Below are positions 23,024 through 31,863 of a DNA stretch of 43,292 nucleotides, in pieces (positions within the stretch are counted from its first letter, which is position 1; each line of letters starts with the position of its first letter). The notes under the pieces are model-generated. The model saw only the letters and a list, made by a program, of their open reading frames with translations, was not told the DNA's origin and made no database searches. The stretch covers positions 1 through 43,292 of the forward strand of contig JAPWHL010000029.1 of the NCBI GenBank assembly GCA_027214255.1, given 5' to 3'. The position numbers were made by a program, and so were the translations under genes. The DNA comes from Roseovarius aestuarii (lineage in GTDB: Bacteria; Pseudomonadota; Alphaproteobacteria; Rhodobacterales; Rhodobacteraceae).

Positions 23024-24566
23024 CACGTCAAACTGGGTCGCAAGAACAGCAGACGCGTTGAAGAGCACGGCCCTTGGCCCTCGCACCGAGCACAAGGGGC
23101 GGGTCGAAGAGATCGGCGACGGCGTTGCCATGATCTCCGGACTGCGCGATGTGCGGCTTGATGAGGTCTTGCGTTTTGAGGGCGGCCAATCTGGTTTCGC
23201 CCGTGTGCTCGACCCCGATCTGATCGGATGTGTTCTTCTGGACGCCGCTTGGGAAGTGGAAGCGGGCGAGGCTGTTTACGGCACTGGCGAGGTCGTGAAT
23301 GTACCAGTGGGCGAGGCGCTGCTGGGCCGCGTCGTGGACCCGCTGGGACGCGCCCTCGACGGCAAAGGGCCCGTAGAGTCCAAGACGCATCTACCAATAG
23401 AACGGCCCGCCCCCTCCATTATCGAACGGGATTTGGTCACGGAACCTGTCCAGACCGGTATCGTGGTGATGGATACGCTTTTTGCGCTTGGCCGGGGGCA
23501 GCGTGAATTGATTGTTGGTGATCATTCAACAGGCAAGACGACGCTGGCCATAGACACGCTGATCGCGCAACGTGATAGCGACATGATCTGCATCTACGTC
23601 GCCGTGGGGCAGAAGACATCCAGCGTCCGCCGCGCCATCGATGCGCTTCAGGCACAGGGCAATTTTGCGCGCTGTATCGTCGTCGTGGCGGGCTCGTCTG
23701 AGGCGCCGGGTCTGCAATGGATCGCACCCTATGCAGGCATGACCATGGCCGAATACTTCCGCGACAAAGGCCAGCATGCGCTGATCGTGATTGATGATCT
23801 ATCCAAACACGCCGCCACCCACCGTGAAATCGCACTCCTCACCCGTCAGTCGCCGGGTCGCGAGGCCTATCCCGGTGATGTCTTCTACATCCATGCACGG
23901 CTTCTGGAAAGGGCGGCTAAACTGTCCAAAGACCGCGGCGGCGGGTCACTGACGGCCCTACCGATTGCGGAGACTGATTCAGGCAACCTGTCAGCCTACA
24001 TACCAACCAACCTGATCTCGATCACCGATGGGCAAATCGTCCTCGACGCCGCCCTGTTCCATCAGGGCCAGAAACCGGCCGTGGATGTGGGCCTGAGCGT
24101 CAGCCGCGTCGGCGGCAAGACACAGGCACCAATCCTTCGCAAAGCCGCAGGCACGCTGCGTCTGGACTATGCGCAGTTTCTGGAACTTGAGGTCTTTACC
24201 CGCTTCGGCGGCATGCCCGATGGCCGCGTCCGCGAGCAGCTGACCCGTGGCGCCCGGATCAGGGAGGTGCTGCGTCAGTCCCAACATATGCCGTTCCGGC
24301 TGGTCGATGAGGTCTCACTTATGCTTGCAGTGCAGGCCGGGCTGCTGGATCCGTTGCCGCTTGCGGCGGTGGCCGCCTTTCGGACAGCTCTACCAGCGCA
24401 TCTGGACAAGAACGAGCCGGAGATACTCAGAGCCCTGACCGAGACAAGAGACCTTGACGATAAAGGTCGCGAGCGCCTGATGGAAACGCTCACTGATCTC
24501 GCCACGTCATTGGGTGGAGAGCAGACAGCGGCTATCCCAGACAAAGCCGCAGCAGACGGCCCATGA
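23013..24566 (+). CDS. atpA: N-ATPase alpha subunit
   Basis: The 517-residue alpha subunit has the beta-barrel N-terminal domain, Walker A GDHSTGKT with Lys175 (classical alpha GDRQTGKT, so Arg and Gln are replaced), DLSKHAATHREIALLTR and the C-terminal helical domain. Alpha binds nucleotide in non-catalytic sites. It overlaps atpF by 11 bases. N-ATPase alphas usually show such changes in the P-loop. Confidence 0.96.
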   Translation: MPPDTSNWVARTADALKSTALGPRTEHKGRVEEIGDGVAMISGLRDVRLDEVLRFEGGQSGFARVLDPDLIGCVLLDAAWEVEAGEAVYGTGEVVNVPVGEALLGRVVDPLGRALDGKGPVESKTHLPIERPAPSIIERDLVTEPVQTGIVVMDTLFALGRGQRELIVGDHSTGKTTLAIDTLIAQRDSDMICIYVAVGQKTSSVRRAIDALQAQGNFARCIVVVAGSSEAPGLQWIAPYAGMTMAEYFRDKGQHALIVIDDLSKHAATHREIALLTRQSPGREAYPGDVFYIHARLLERAAKLSKDRGGGSLTALPIAETDSGNLSAYIPTNLISITDGQIVLDAALFHQGQKPAVDVGLSVSRVGGKTQAPILRKAAGTLRLDYAQFLELEVFTRFGGMPDGRVREQLTRGARIREVLRQSQHMPFRLVDEVSLMLAVQAGLLDPLPLAAVAAFRTALPAHLDKNEPEILRALTETRDLDDKGRERLMETLTDLATSLGGEQTAAIPDKAAADGP

Positions 24567-25441
24567 CCGAAAGACTGGCCGATATCAGCGCCCGGATCGA
24601 AGGTATTCGCGAGTTGGGCGCGGTGGTGAATGCCATTAAAGGCATCGCCGCTGCCCGCGCGCATGTCGCCCGAGGGCAAGTTGACGCCGTGGACAGTTAC
24701 GCCGCAATCATTGCTGTGGCGATGTCGCGTGTTCTGGGGCCTGATATCAGTGAGCCTGACCCCTCTCAAAACAGGCACCAAGACGCAGGCAACCGAATGG
24801 GCCTGCTGGTCTTTTGTGCAGAGCAAGGTTTCGCAGGCGCGTTCAGCGAACGTGTGCTCGACAGCATCAGCGGGGCATCGAGCGCCGAAACCCTGTTCCT
24901 CATCGGCACGAGGGGGCTATCGATTGCGACATCACGTGGTCTGAAACCGCATTGGAGCGCCCCCCTGCCCTCGCACACGCCCGGCATTCCCAAATTGGCA
25001 GGCAAGATCACAACGGCAATCTACGCGGCGGTCGCAGCGCGCCGCATTGACTGTCTTGATGTCATCTTCACCGGCTGGCAGGCAGGCCGCCTTGCCCTTG
25101 TCCGGCAACATCTGTTTCCGATCGATCTGGCCAATCTTCCGCCTGCATCGCGGGACCGCCCCCTGATGCAGTTATCGCCAGACACTCTTATTGCTTCGCT
25201 CGGTCAGGATTACTTCAACGCGCAAGTCTGCAAGGCAGCGCTCCATGCCTTTGCCGCCGAGAACGAGGCGCGGATGGAAGCCATGTCATCCGCAGGCACT
25301 CAGATCGCACGTGAACTGGAGACGTTTCAAGGGACCCTGCGCCGTGTGCGGCAGGAGGCGATTACGGCGGAAATCATCGAACTTGGCACCGGTGCCGTCA
25401 CCGCGCGTGACAGGCGTTTATATCTACACCCTAAACCTTAG
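24563..25441 (+). CDS. atpG: N-ATPase gamma subunit
   Basis: The 292-residue gamma subunit overlaps atpA by four bases. N-terminal helix: ERLADISARIEGIRELGAVVNAIKGIAAARA, C-terminal helix: EARMEAMSSAGTQIARELETFQGTLRRVRQEAITAEIIE. Gamma rotates within the alpha3-beta3 head and links to the c-ring. It closes the operon; 130 bases with a Crp/Fnr-type box follow before phaC. Confidence 0.94.
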   Translation: MTERLADISARIEGIRELGAVVNAIKGIAAARAHVARGQVDAVDSYAAIIAVAMSRVLGPDISEPDPSQNRHQDAGNRMGLLVFCAEQGFAGAFSERVLDSISGASSAETLFLIGTRGLSIATSRGLKPHWSAPLPSHTPGIPKLAGKITTAIYAAVAARRIDCLDVIFTGWQAGRLALVRQHLFPIDLANLPPASRDRPLMQLSPDTLIASLGQDYFNAQVCKAALHAFAAENEARMEAMSSAGTQIARELETFQGTLRRVRQEAITAEIIELGTGAVTARDRRLYLHPKP

Positions 25442-25483
25442 GGCCAATCATAGCCGAAGACGGTGATCAATTCTGCCCAGACA

Positions 25484-25497
25484 CTAACCCAGATCAA
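25484..25497. promoter_or_regulatory. Crp/Fnr-type box CTAAC-N4-ATCAA
   Basis: CTAACCCAGATCAA ends 74 bases before phaC. It is almost identical to the reverse complement of the cupin-side box at 18,742. Confidence 0.7.
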
Positions 25498-25571
25498 CGC
25501 CGCGGCGCAGCAAACGCATTAGATGTCCGGAAAAGGATGCGCCAACCGCGTCGTTACCCGGAGGACAAGCC

Positions 25572-27398
25572 ATGTCAACACAACCCAAATTCATCGCGTC
25601 TCGCGCAGATAAACCGGCCCCATCCACTCAGACGTCGGAGATCAAAAGACACGCCGTTGACCCTAAAAAACCGCCTTCGCCCGCGCCCTTTGAAACGCTT
25701 GACCGGATGGCCCACGCAAGCGTCGCAAAGGCAACCTCAGGGCTCTCACCTTCGGTGCTGGCCGAGGCGTGGATGGACTGGGCAACCCACCTCGCCGTCT
25801 CGCCGGGCAAGCAGTTGCACCTGATGGAACAGGCACTGCAGAACGCTCAGACCGTTTGGATGGCCAGCCTTGGTATCGGTAAGCCAGAGGCTGCGCAAGA
25901 CACATCGCTGGCCCTGAACCCCGACCGTCGGTTCGCCGGTGAAGCCTGGCAGAAATACCCATTCAACGTCTGGTCTCAGGCACATCAGCAGTCCTGGGCT
26001 TGGTGGCAGGACGCCATGACCGGCGTGCACGGCGTGACCCCCGAACATGAGAACCTCATGGGTTTTGTGGCCGGTCTGATGACCGACACGGCCGCACCCT
26101 CGAACTTTGCCATGACCAACGCGGACGTGATCTCGGCCACTCTTACTGAGCATGGTCAGAACCTTGTGCGCGGTGTGAAGAATCTGACCGAAGACCTGAT
26201 CGCGAAAACCGGAACCGCACCGCCCGTTGGACCGCAAGTCTTTGAGGTGGGGCGCAATCTGGCGACCACGCCCGGCAAGGTGGTGTTCCGCAACGACCTG
26301 ATCGAGTTGATTCAATATACGCCTACGACCGACACAGTTCGGCCAGAGCCGATCCTGATCGTGCCTGCCTGGATCATGAAATACTACATCCTCGACCTGT
26401 CGGCACAGAATTCGCTGGTCGCGTTTCTTGTGGCCCAAGGCTTTACCGTATTCATCGTGTCATGGAAAAATCCCGGCGCGGAAGACCGCGATATGGGCAT
26501 GGAAGACTACCGCCAGCTTGGCGTGATGGAGTCCATTGATGCCGCCCTCGCCATCACAAAAGCGCCCAAGCTGCACGCTGTCGGCTATTGTCTTGGTGGC
26601 ACCCTGCTCTCGATCGCATCGGCGGCGATGGGCCGGGACGGTGACGCGCGGCTGGCATCGGCCAGCTTCCTTGCAGCACAGGTCGATTTCACCGAAGCCG
26701 GACCGCTGCGCCTGTTCATCAACGACAGCGAGGTCACGCTGATCGAGGACATGATGGCCGAAAAGGGCTATCTGTCCTCGGATCAGATGGCGGGTGCCTT
26801 CGCGCTGCTGCGCGCCCGTGATCTGATCTGGGCCCCTGCAATCCACAATTATCTGCTCGGACAACGCAGCGATGCCTTCGATCTGATGGCTTGGAACGCC
26901 GATGCAACACGGATGCCGGCCCGGATGCATTCCGAATATTTGCGTAAGCTGTTCCTTAATAATGACTTAGCCGAAGGTCGATATCATGTCGGGGGCAAAG
27001 CCATTGCCGTCTCTGATATCCGCGCGCCGATCTTTGCCGTCGGCACCGAAGATGACCATGTCGCCCCTTGGCAATCGGTTTACAAGATGCAGCTTCTGGC
27101 TGATACGGATGTGACTTTTGTGCTCACAAGCGGCGGACACAATGCAGGCATTGTCTCAGAACCCGGCCATGCGGGACGGCATTTCCGGATCGCTGAGACC
27201 AAAGCCAATGCCACCTACCGCGATCCCGCCGAATGGCTTGAGAAAAACGCCGCCGAGGATGGGTCTTGGTGGACTGACTTTGCCAGCTGGCTTGCCGCGC
27301 GATCCAGTGCGCTCGCCGCACCACCACCCATGGGTACAACGTCGGGCACCTACAAGGCGCAATGTGATGCGCCCGGCTCCTATGTCATGCAGCGATGA
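25572..27398 (+). CDS. phaC: Class I-type poly(3-hydroxyalkanoate) synthase
   Basis: The 608-residue protein has a variable N-terminal domain and an alpha/beta hydrolase catalytic domain with the lipase-box-like GYCLGG (Cys340), EDDHVAPW (Asp495) and SGGHNAGIV (His523), the PhaC triad. It polymerises (R)-3-hydroxyacyl-CoA into storage granules. No phasin or phaAB is near, so precursors must come from elsewhere; fabI and the MaoC domain downstream may take part. The fabI start overlaps its stop by four bases. Confidence 0.93.
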   Translation: MSTQPKFIASRADKPAPSTQTSEIKRHAVDPKKPPSPAPFETLDRMAHASVAKATSGLSPSVLAEAWMDWATHLAVSPGKQLHLMEQALQNAQTVWMASLGIGKPEAAQDTSLALNPDRRFAGEAWQKYPFNVWSQAHQQSWAWWQDAMTGVHGVTPEHENLMGFVAGLMTDTAAPSNFAMTNADVISATLTEHGQNLVRGVKNLTEDLIAKTGTAPPVGPQVFEVGRNLATTPGKVVFRNDLIELIQYTPTTDTVRPEPILIVPAWIMKYYILDLSAQNSLVAFLVAQGFTVFIVSWKNPGAEDRDMGMEDYRQLGVMESIDAALAITKAPKLHAVGYCLGGTLLSIASAAMGRDGDARLASASFLAAQVDFTEAGPLRLFINDSEVTLIEDMMAEKGYLSSDQMAGAFALLRARDLIWAPAIHNYLLGQRSDAFDLMAWNADATRMPARMHSEYLRKLFLNNDLAEGRYHVGGKAIAVSDIRAPIFAVGTEDDHVAPWQSVYKMQLLADTDVTFVLTSGGHNAGIVSEPGHAGRHFRIAETKANATYRDPAEWLEKNAAEDGSWWTDFASWLAARSSALAAPPPMGTTSGTYKAQCDAPGSYVMQR

Positions 27399-28159
27399 AA
27401 CCGCTGGAGGGCAAAACCGTGCTGGTGGTTGGGGTTGCGAACGCCCATTCCATCGCAGCCGGATGTGCGCAGGCCTTCGCTGATGCGGGGGCCGAGATCG
27501 CAATGACCTATATGAACGAGACGGCCAAACCCTACGTGCAGCCAGTTGCCGACGCCGTGGGAGCAAAGCTGTTACTGCCACTCGACGTCGAAGCCGAGGG
27601 GCAGATGGACGCCGTTTTTGCGGCGATCGACGCTCGCTGGGGGCGGCTCGATGTTCTTGTCCACTCCATCGCCTTTTGCGTGGCAAAGGACCTGCACGGT
27701 CGGGTTGTTGATTGCTCCCGCACGGGCTTTGCACAGGCCATGGACATCTCGGTCCACTCGCTGATCCGCATGGCACAGCTCGCCGAGCCGTTGATGACAA
27801 AGGGTGGCACGATCCTGACCATGACGTATTACGGCGGCGAAAAAGTCGTTGGCCACTACAATATCATGGGACCAGTCAAAGCCGCCCTTGAGGGGACCAT
27901 GCGCGCCCTTGCGGTTGAGCTTGGCCCCAAAGGCATCCGCGTCAACGCGATCTCGCCAGGGCCGCTGCAAACACGCGCAGGCTCCGGTATCGCCCATTTT
28001 GACGAGTTGGTCGACGCCGCACGAAGTCGCGCACCAGAGCAGATTCTTATGACGATCAAGGATGTGGGGGATGTCGCAGTCATGCTGGCAAGCGACGGCA
28101 TGCGCAGCGTCACTGGCGATGTCACTTATGTCGACGGAGGCCTGCATGTCCGCGCCTGA
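27395..28159 (+). CDS. fabI: Enoyl-ACP reductase FabI-like
   Basis: The 254-residue protein is a short-chain dehydrogenase of the FabI type: VGVANAHSIAAGCAQAFADAGAEIA binds NADH, and Tyr155-x6-Lys162 (HYNIMGPVKAALE) is catalytic. It reduces trans-2-enoyl thioesters. It lies in an operon between phaC and the MaoC/PTA gene, so here its substrate may be enoyl-CoA rather than house-keeping fatty acid synthesis (inference). It overlaps phaC by four bases and the next gene by 14. Confidence 0.93.
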   Translation: MKPLEGKTVLVVGVANAHSIAAGCAQAFADAGAEIAMTYMNETAKPYVQPVADAVGAKLLLPLDVEAEGQMDAVFAAIDARWGRLDVLVHSIAFCVAKDLHGRVVDCSRTGFAQAMDISVHSLIRMAQLAEPLMTKGGTILTMTYYGGEKVVGHYNIMGPVKAALEGTMRALAVELGPKGIRVNAISPGPLQTRAGSGIAHFDELVDAARSRAPEQILMTIKDVGDVAVMLASDGMRSVTGDVTYVDGGLHVRA

Positions 28160-29555
28160 ACCGATGCAGTATATCGAGAACAAGACTTACGCCGAGATTG
28201 CGGTGGGCGACCACGCGGAACTGACGCGGACGTTGAAGCCGCAGGATATCGAATTGTTCGCCGTTATGTCCGGCGACGTGAACCCAGCGCATGTCGATGC
28301 CGAATACGCCAAGACAGACATGTTCCACGGTGTGATTGCCCATGGCATGTGGGGTGGCGCGCTCATTTCGGCGGTTCTGGGCACTGAGTTGCCCGGCCCC
28401 GGCACGATTTTCCTGAACCAGAGCCTGGATTTCAGGGCTCCGGTTGGGCTTGGCGATACGGTGACCGTACGGGTTGAAGTGACCGAAAAGCTTGAGAAAG
28501 GCCGCCTGCTGCTCGCCTGCACCTGCCTCAACCAAGATGGTAAAATGGTCATCGAAGGCGTGGCACGCGTCATCGCGCCGCGCGAAAAAGTGCGCCGCCC
28601 ACGTGTCGTCCTGCCCGAGGTCCATCTGCATGTTCAAGGCGCGCAATATGCCAGGCTGATCGCAGCGACTGAGGATCTGGAACCGGTTCGGACCGCCGTT
28701 GTGCATCCTTGCGATGCGCTGTCCCTCACCGGCGCGCTGGATGCCACTCGGCAAGGGATGATCCTGCCTGTTCTGGTCGGACCCAAGGCAAAGATCGAAG
28801 CGGCAGCACAAGAGGCTGGGCTGAGCCTTGAGGGAATTGAGGTGATCGACACACCCCACAGCCATGCCGCAGCCAAGGCGGCGGTGGCCCTTGTCCGGGC
28901 CGGCAAAATGGATGCTCTCATGAAAGGCGCGCTGCACACTGATGAGTTGATGGAAGCGATCGTCGATACCACCCTTGGCCTTCGCACCGAGCGGCGGATG
29001 AGCCATGTCTATGTGCTGGACGTGCCGACCTATCCCAAACCCCTGCTGATCACGGATGCCGCGATCAACATCTATCCTGATCTCAGGGTCAAACGCGACA
29101 TTGTCCAAAACGCCATTGACCTGGCACTCGCACTAGGGACGCCACTGCCAAAGGTCGCAATCCTTTCAGCAGTTGAGACTGTGAACCCCCGGATAACCTC
29201 GACGCTGGACGCTGCCGCCCTGTGCAAAATGGCGGATCGGGGCCAGATCACCGGCGGGCTGCTGGATGGTCCGCTGGCTTTTGACAATGCCATCTCTCCA
29301 GTAGCGGCCGCTGCCAAAGGGATCGTATCGGATGTGGCGGGAATCGCAGACATCCTCGTCGCGCCTGATCTTGACGCCGCGAACATGATGGCCAAGCAGT
29401 TGATCTATCTGGCCGGTGCCGATGCGGCAGGCATCGTGCTGGGCGCAGGGGTACCGATCATCTTGACCAGCCGGGCCGACAGCACGGTGTCGCGGCTTGC
29501 CTCCTGCGCATTGGCGCAGCTTTTCATCAACCACAAGTCATCAACACTGCCATGA
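28146..29555 (+). CDS. Bifunctional MaoC enoyl-CoA hydratase / phosphate acyltransferase
   Basis: ATG at 28,146 gives 469 residues. Residues about 12-145 form a MaoC hot-dog hydratase domain with DVNPAHVDAEYA and FHGVIAHGMW. The rest is a phosphate acetyl/butyryltransferase domain (VHPCDALSLTGALDA, MDALMKGALHTDELM, GPLAFDNAIS, NMMAKQLIYLAGADAAGIVLGA). It can hydrate enoyl-CoA and convert acyl-CoA plus phosphate to acyl-phosphate. The fused type is known beside N-ATPase and PHA genes. It overlaps acetate kinase by four bases. Confidence 0.93.
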   Translation: MSAPEPMQYIENKTYAEIAVGDHAELTRTLKPQDIELFAVMSGDVNPAHVDAEYAKTDMFHGVIAHGMWGGALISAVLGTELPGPGTIFLNQSLDFRAPVGLGDTVTVRVEVTEKLEKGRLLLACTCLNQDGKMVIEGVARVIAPREKVRRPRVVLPEVHLHVQGAQYARLIAATEDLEPVRTAVVHPCDALSLTGALDATRQGMILPVLVGPKAKIEAAAQEAGLSLEGIEVIDTPHSHAAAKAAVALVRAGKMDALMKGALHTDELMEAIVDTTLGLRTERRMSHVYVLDVPTYPKPLLITDAAINIYPDLRVKRDIVQNAIDLALALGTPLPKVAILSAVETVNPRITSTLDAAALCKMADRGQITGGLLDGPLAFDNAISPVAAAAKGIVSDVAGIADILVAPDLDAANMMAKQLIYLAGADAAGIVLGAGVPIILTSRADSTVSRLASCALAQLFINHKSSTLP

Positions 29556-30763
29556 CAGACGCCATCCTTGTGCTGAACGCGGGCTCTTCCAGCCTCAAGT
29601 TTGCAGTGTATCCCTATGCACCGGGCAGCCCACTACCGATACTACGCGGCAAGATCGCAGGGATCGGCACAAACCCGGTCTTTTCGGTCCGTAAAAGTGT
29701 GGGTGTTGCGGTGCCACAGGTCAGTCCGATGCCGCTTGAGGCGTCGGCAGGGCTAGACGATCTCATTCCAAAGTTATTGGACTGGCTGAACTCCAACCGT
29801 GGCGGTGTCACGATCCGGGCAGCCGGGCATCGCGTTGTGCATGGCGGGCGCACGCACGCCGAACCGGCGCGGGTCACCGATGGGCTGCTGACTGAACTTG
29901 AGGCGCTGGTGCCGCTTGCGCCACTGCACCAACCGCATAATCTGACGGCAATCCGCTGCGTAGCCTCCTCCGATGCGGGTCTGCCGCAGGTCGCCTGCTT
30001 CGACACCAGCTTTCACCGGACGCAAAACCGGCTATCGCAACTCTTTGCTCTGCCCCGTGCAATGACGGACGAGGGTATAGTGCGCTATGGCTTCCACGGG
30101 CTGTCATATGAATACATCGCCAGCACATTGCCCCAGCATCTTGGCGACCGGGCCGATGGGCGCGTGATTGTCGCCCATCTGGGCAGCGGAGCCAGCATGT
30201 GCGCTATGACGAACCGGCGCAGTGTTGCAACCAGCATGGGGTTCACAGCACTTGACGGGCTGATGATGGGCCGTCGCTGCGGCGCGCTCGACCCGGGCGT
30301 CGTGTTGTATTTGATGCAGGAAAAAGGACTGACCGCACAGGACGTCACATCGTTGCTCTATACCAAATCCGGCCTTCTTGGTGTGTCAGGCATCAGCAAT
30401 GACATGGCGGCACTAGAGGCAAATGCCTCAGCCCCGGCACGCGAAGCGATCGACCTGTTCTGTTATCGTGCAGCAGGTGAATTGGCCCGGCTCGCAACCG
30501 CCATTTGCGGGCTCGACGCCATCGTCTTTACCGCTGGGATCGGCGAAAATTCTGCCCTTGTGCGTCGTCTCACATGCGATCATCTGCTCTGGATGGGTGT
30601 GGAGATCGACGCGGACGCAAACGACAGACATGCTACCCGCATTGGCTCCCTGAGTTCCGAAGTTGACGTGCTGGTCATCCCAACTGACGAAGAGATCATC
30701 GTCGCGCGGGCGACCCATGCGTTGACCAGCGCCAAGTCTGCTCCTACGCGGCTTAAGCCCTGA
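29552..30763 (+). CDS. ackA: Acetate/propionate kinase
   Basis: The 403-residue kinase has all acetokinase signatures: NAGSSSLKFAVY at the start, HRVVHGG, FDTSFHRT, YGFHGLSYEYI, AHLGSGASMCAM, DPGVVLYLM and FTAGIGENSALVR. It makes ATP from acetyl- or propionyl-phosphate and ADP. It follows the phosphate acyltransferase gene and so completes the substrate-level ATP-forming pair. Its stop codon lies in the Crp/Fnr-type box of the next gene. Confidence 0.95.
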   Translation: MTDAILVLNAGSSSLKFAVYPYAPGSPLPILRGKIAGIGTNPVFSVRKSVGVAVPQVSPMPLEASAGLDDLIPKLLDWLNSNRGGVTIRAAGHRVVHGGRTHAEPARVTDGLLTELEALVPLAPLHQPHNLTAIRCVASSDAGLPQVACFDTSFHRTQNRLSQLFALPRAMTDEGIVRYGFHGLSYEYIASTLPQHLGDRADGRVIVAHLGSGASMCAMTNRRSVATSMGFTALDGLMMGRRCGALDPGVVLYLMQEKGLTAQDVTSLLYTKSGLLGVSGISNDMAALEANASAPAREAIDLFCYRAAGELARLATAICGLDAIVFTAGIGENSALVRRLTCDHLLWMGVEIDADANDRHATRIGSLSSEVDVLVIPTDEEIIVARATHALTSAKSAPTRLKP

Positions 30764-30773
30764 TCTGCATCAG
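30760..30773. promoter_or_regulatory. Perfect palindromic Crp/Fnr-type box CTGAT-N4-ATCAG
   Basis: CTGATCTGCATCAG is a perfect inverted repeat. It overlaps the ackA stop codon and lies 94 bases before the gene at 30,868. Confidence 0.7.
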
Positions 30774-30867
30774 CGCAGCAGGGTACATCACCGCTTAATC
30801 TGTCACGAAATCTACAGACAATCGCGCGACGACACCATTTTCGCCAATCACAGGACAGGAGAATACA

Positions 30868-31284
30868 ATGGCGATGTCCATGACCCAAATGGGCCAAGAT
30901 CCGGCCTTTGAGCGTTTTCTTGCGGCACCGGTCGGTGAAGACCGAACAGGCACCAGCGTGTCTGTCCTGTCGATGCTTGCCCGACTGAACGTCGATCCGT
31001 GGATCGAGGCGGCCGATCTGGCCAAAATGCAAGAGGCCCCGGCACGGCAAAGACTGGTAGCGTTATTGGCCCGTTTCGAGGACGTGCCCACACTGCTACC
31101 CGATCAAGGTCGCGTTGCGTCGGGACTGCTGGCCTTTCTGCCAAATCGAGCAAAAACCACGGGACCCTCCGAAAGCGGCTCGGTCGCTCAATCTGTGAAG
31201 CTGCCAACCGGCGCGCCCGTTTATTGGATCATCGCAGCAGCCCTGTTCCTTGTCTGGATTTGGAGACTGGCTCATGGAAGCTGA
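30868..31284 (+). CDS. Hypothetical tail-anchored protein
   Basis: The 138-residue protein starts after CAGGAGAA. Its N-terminal part (FERFLAAPVGEDRTGTSVSVLSML, NVDPWIEAADLAKM, APARQRLVALLARFEDVP) looks helical and cytoplasmic. A single C-terminal helix (VYWIIAAALFLVWIWRLAHG) anchors it in the membrane. A perfect Crp/Fnr-type box is 94 bases upstream. No family I recognise; the pattern suggests a signalling or regulatory tail-anchored protein linked to the energy genes before it. Confidence 0.75.
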   Translation: MAMSMTQMGQDPAFERFLAAPVGEDRTGTSVSVLSMLARLNVDPWIEAADLAKMQEAPARQRLVALLARFEDVPTLLPDQGRVASGLLAFLPNRAKTTGPSESGSVAQSVKLPTGAPVYWIIAAALFLVWIWRLAHGS

Positions 31285-31347
31285 GATGCCAACACCTCCA
31301 AATGTCAGCTGCCTCCGGGAGAGGTCTAACACGGACGGGGCCGCAGC

Positions 31348-31710
31348 ATGACACCGGATGACACCTTATGGAATCTCGAAGAGCGTTTCTGGACGAGCGG
31401 AGCTGAAAGCGCCCGCCATATGACCGCAAAAGACGCCGTCTTTGTGTTCCCCTACCCCGTCGGGATCCTGCGCGGCGAAGCCCTCTGGAGAGAGGCTGAT
31501 GTCGCGCAGAGATGGCGCACGGTCGTGATGAGTGAGCGTCATATATCACGACAGGTCAACATTGCTGTTCTGGCGTATCGGGTGTCCGCTGAGCGGGGCG
31601 ACCTGCCGATCTATGAGGCGCTTTGCACCTCGACCTACCTGAATGACGAAGGCACATGGTTGCGGCTGACCCATCAGCAGACGCCGGTGGGGGATATGAG
31701 CGAAGGGTGA
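31348..31710 (+). CDS. NTF2-like (DUF4440-type) small protein, paralogue of 2291-2611
   Basis: The 120-residue protein has the NTF2-like pattern EERFWTSGAE, FVFPYPVGILRG, AQRWRTVVMSER and LAYRVSAERGD with the ending LRLTHQQT. The left-end paralogue shares most of these residues. The ATG at 31,348 gives a full fold. Ligand and function are unknown. It lies 63 bases after the tail-anchored gene and may be in its operon. Confidence 0.85.
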   Translation: MTPDDTLWNLEERFWTSGAESARHMTAKDAVFVFPYPVGILRGEALWREADVAQRWRTVVMSERHISRQVNIAVLAYRVSAERGDLPIYEALCTSTYLNDEGTWLRLTHQQTPVGDMSEG

Positions 31711-31863
31711 ACTTGGGAAGGACTTATGAAAGCCCAAAGTGACGAATGCTGCGTTTAAAGCTATTAGCCGCTTTCCCGCCGAAGAAGCATGCTCTGTGAA
31801 CTTGCGTCTGTTTATTCGCACGACCAAAGTGGCCAAAAGTCAAAATGGTATGAGCGCGACGCA

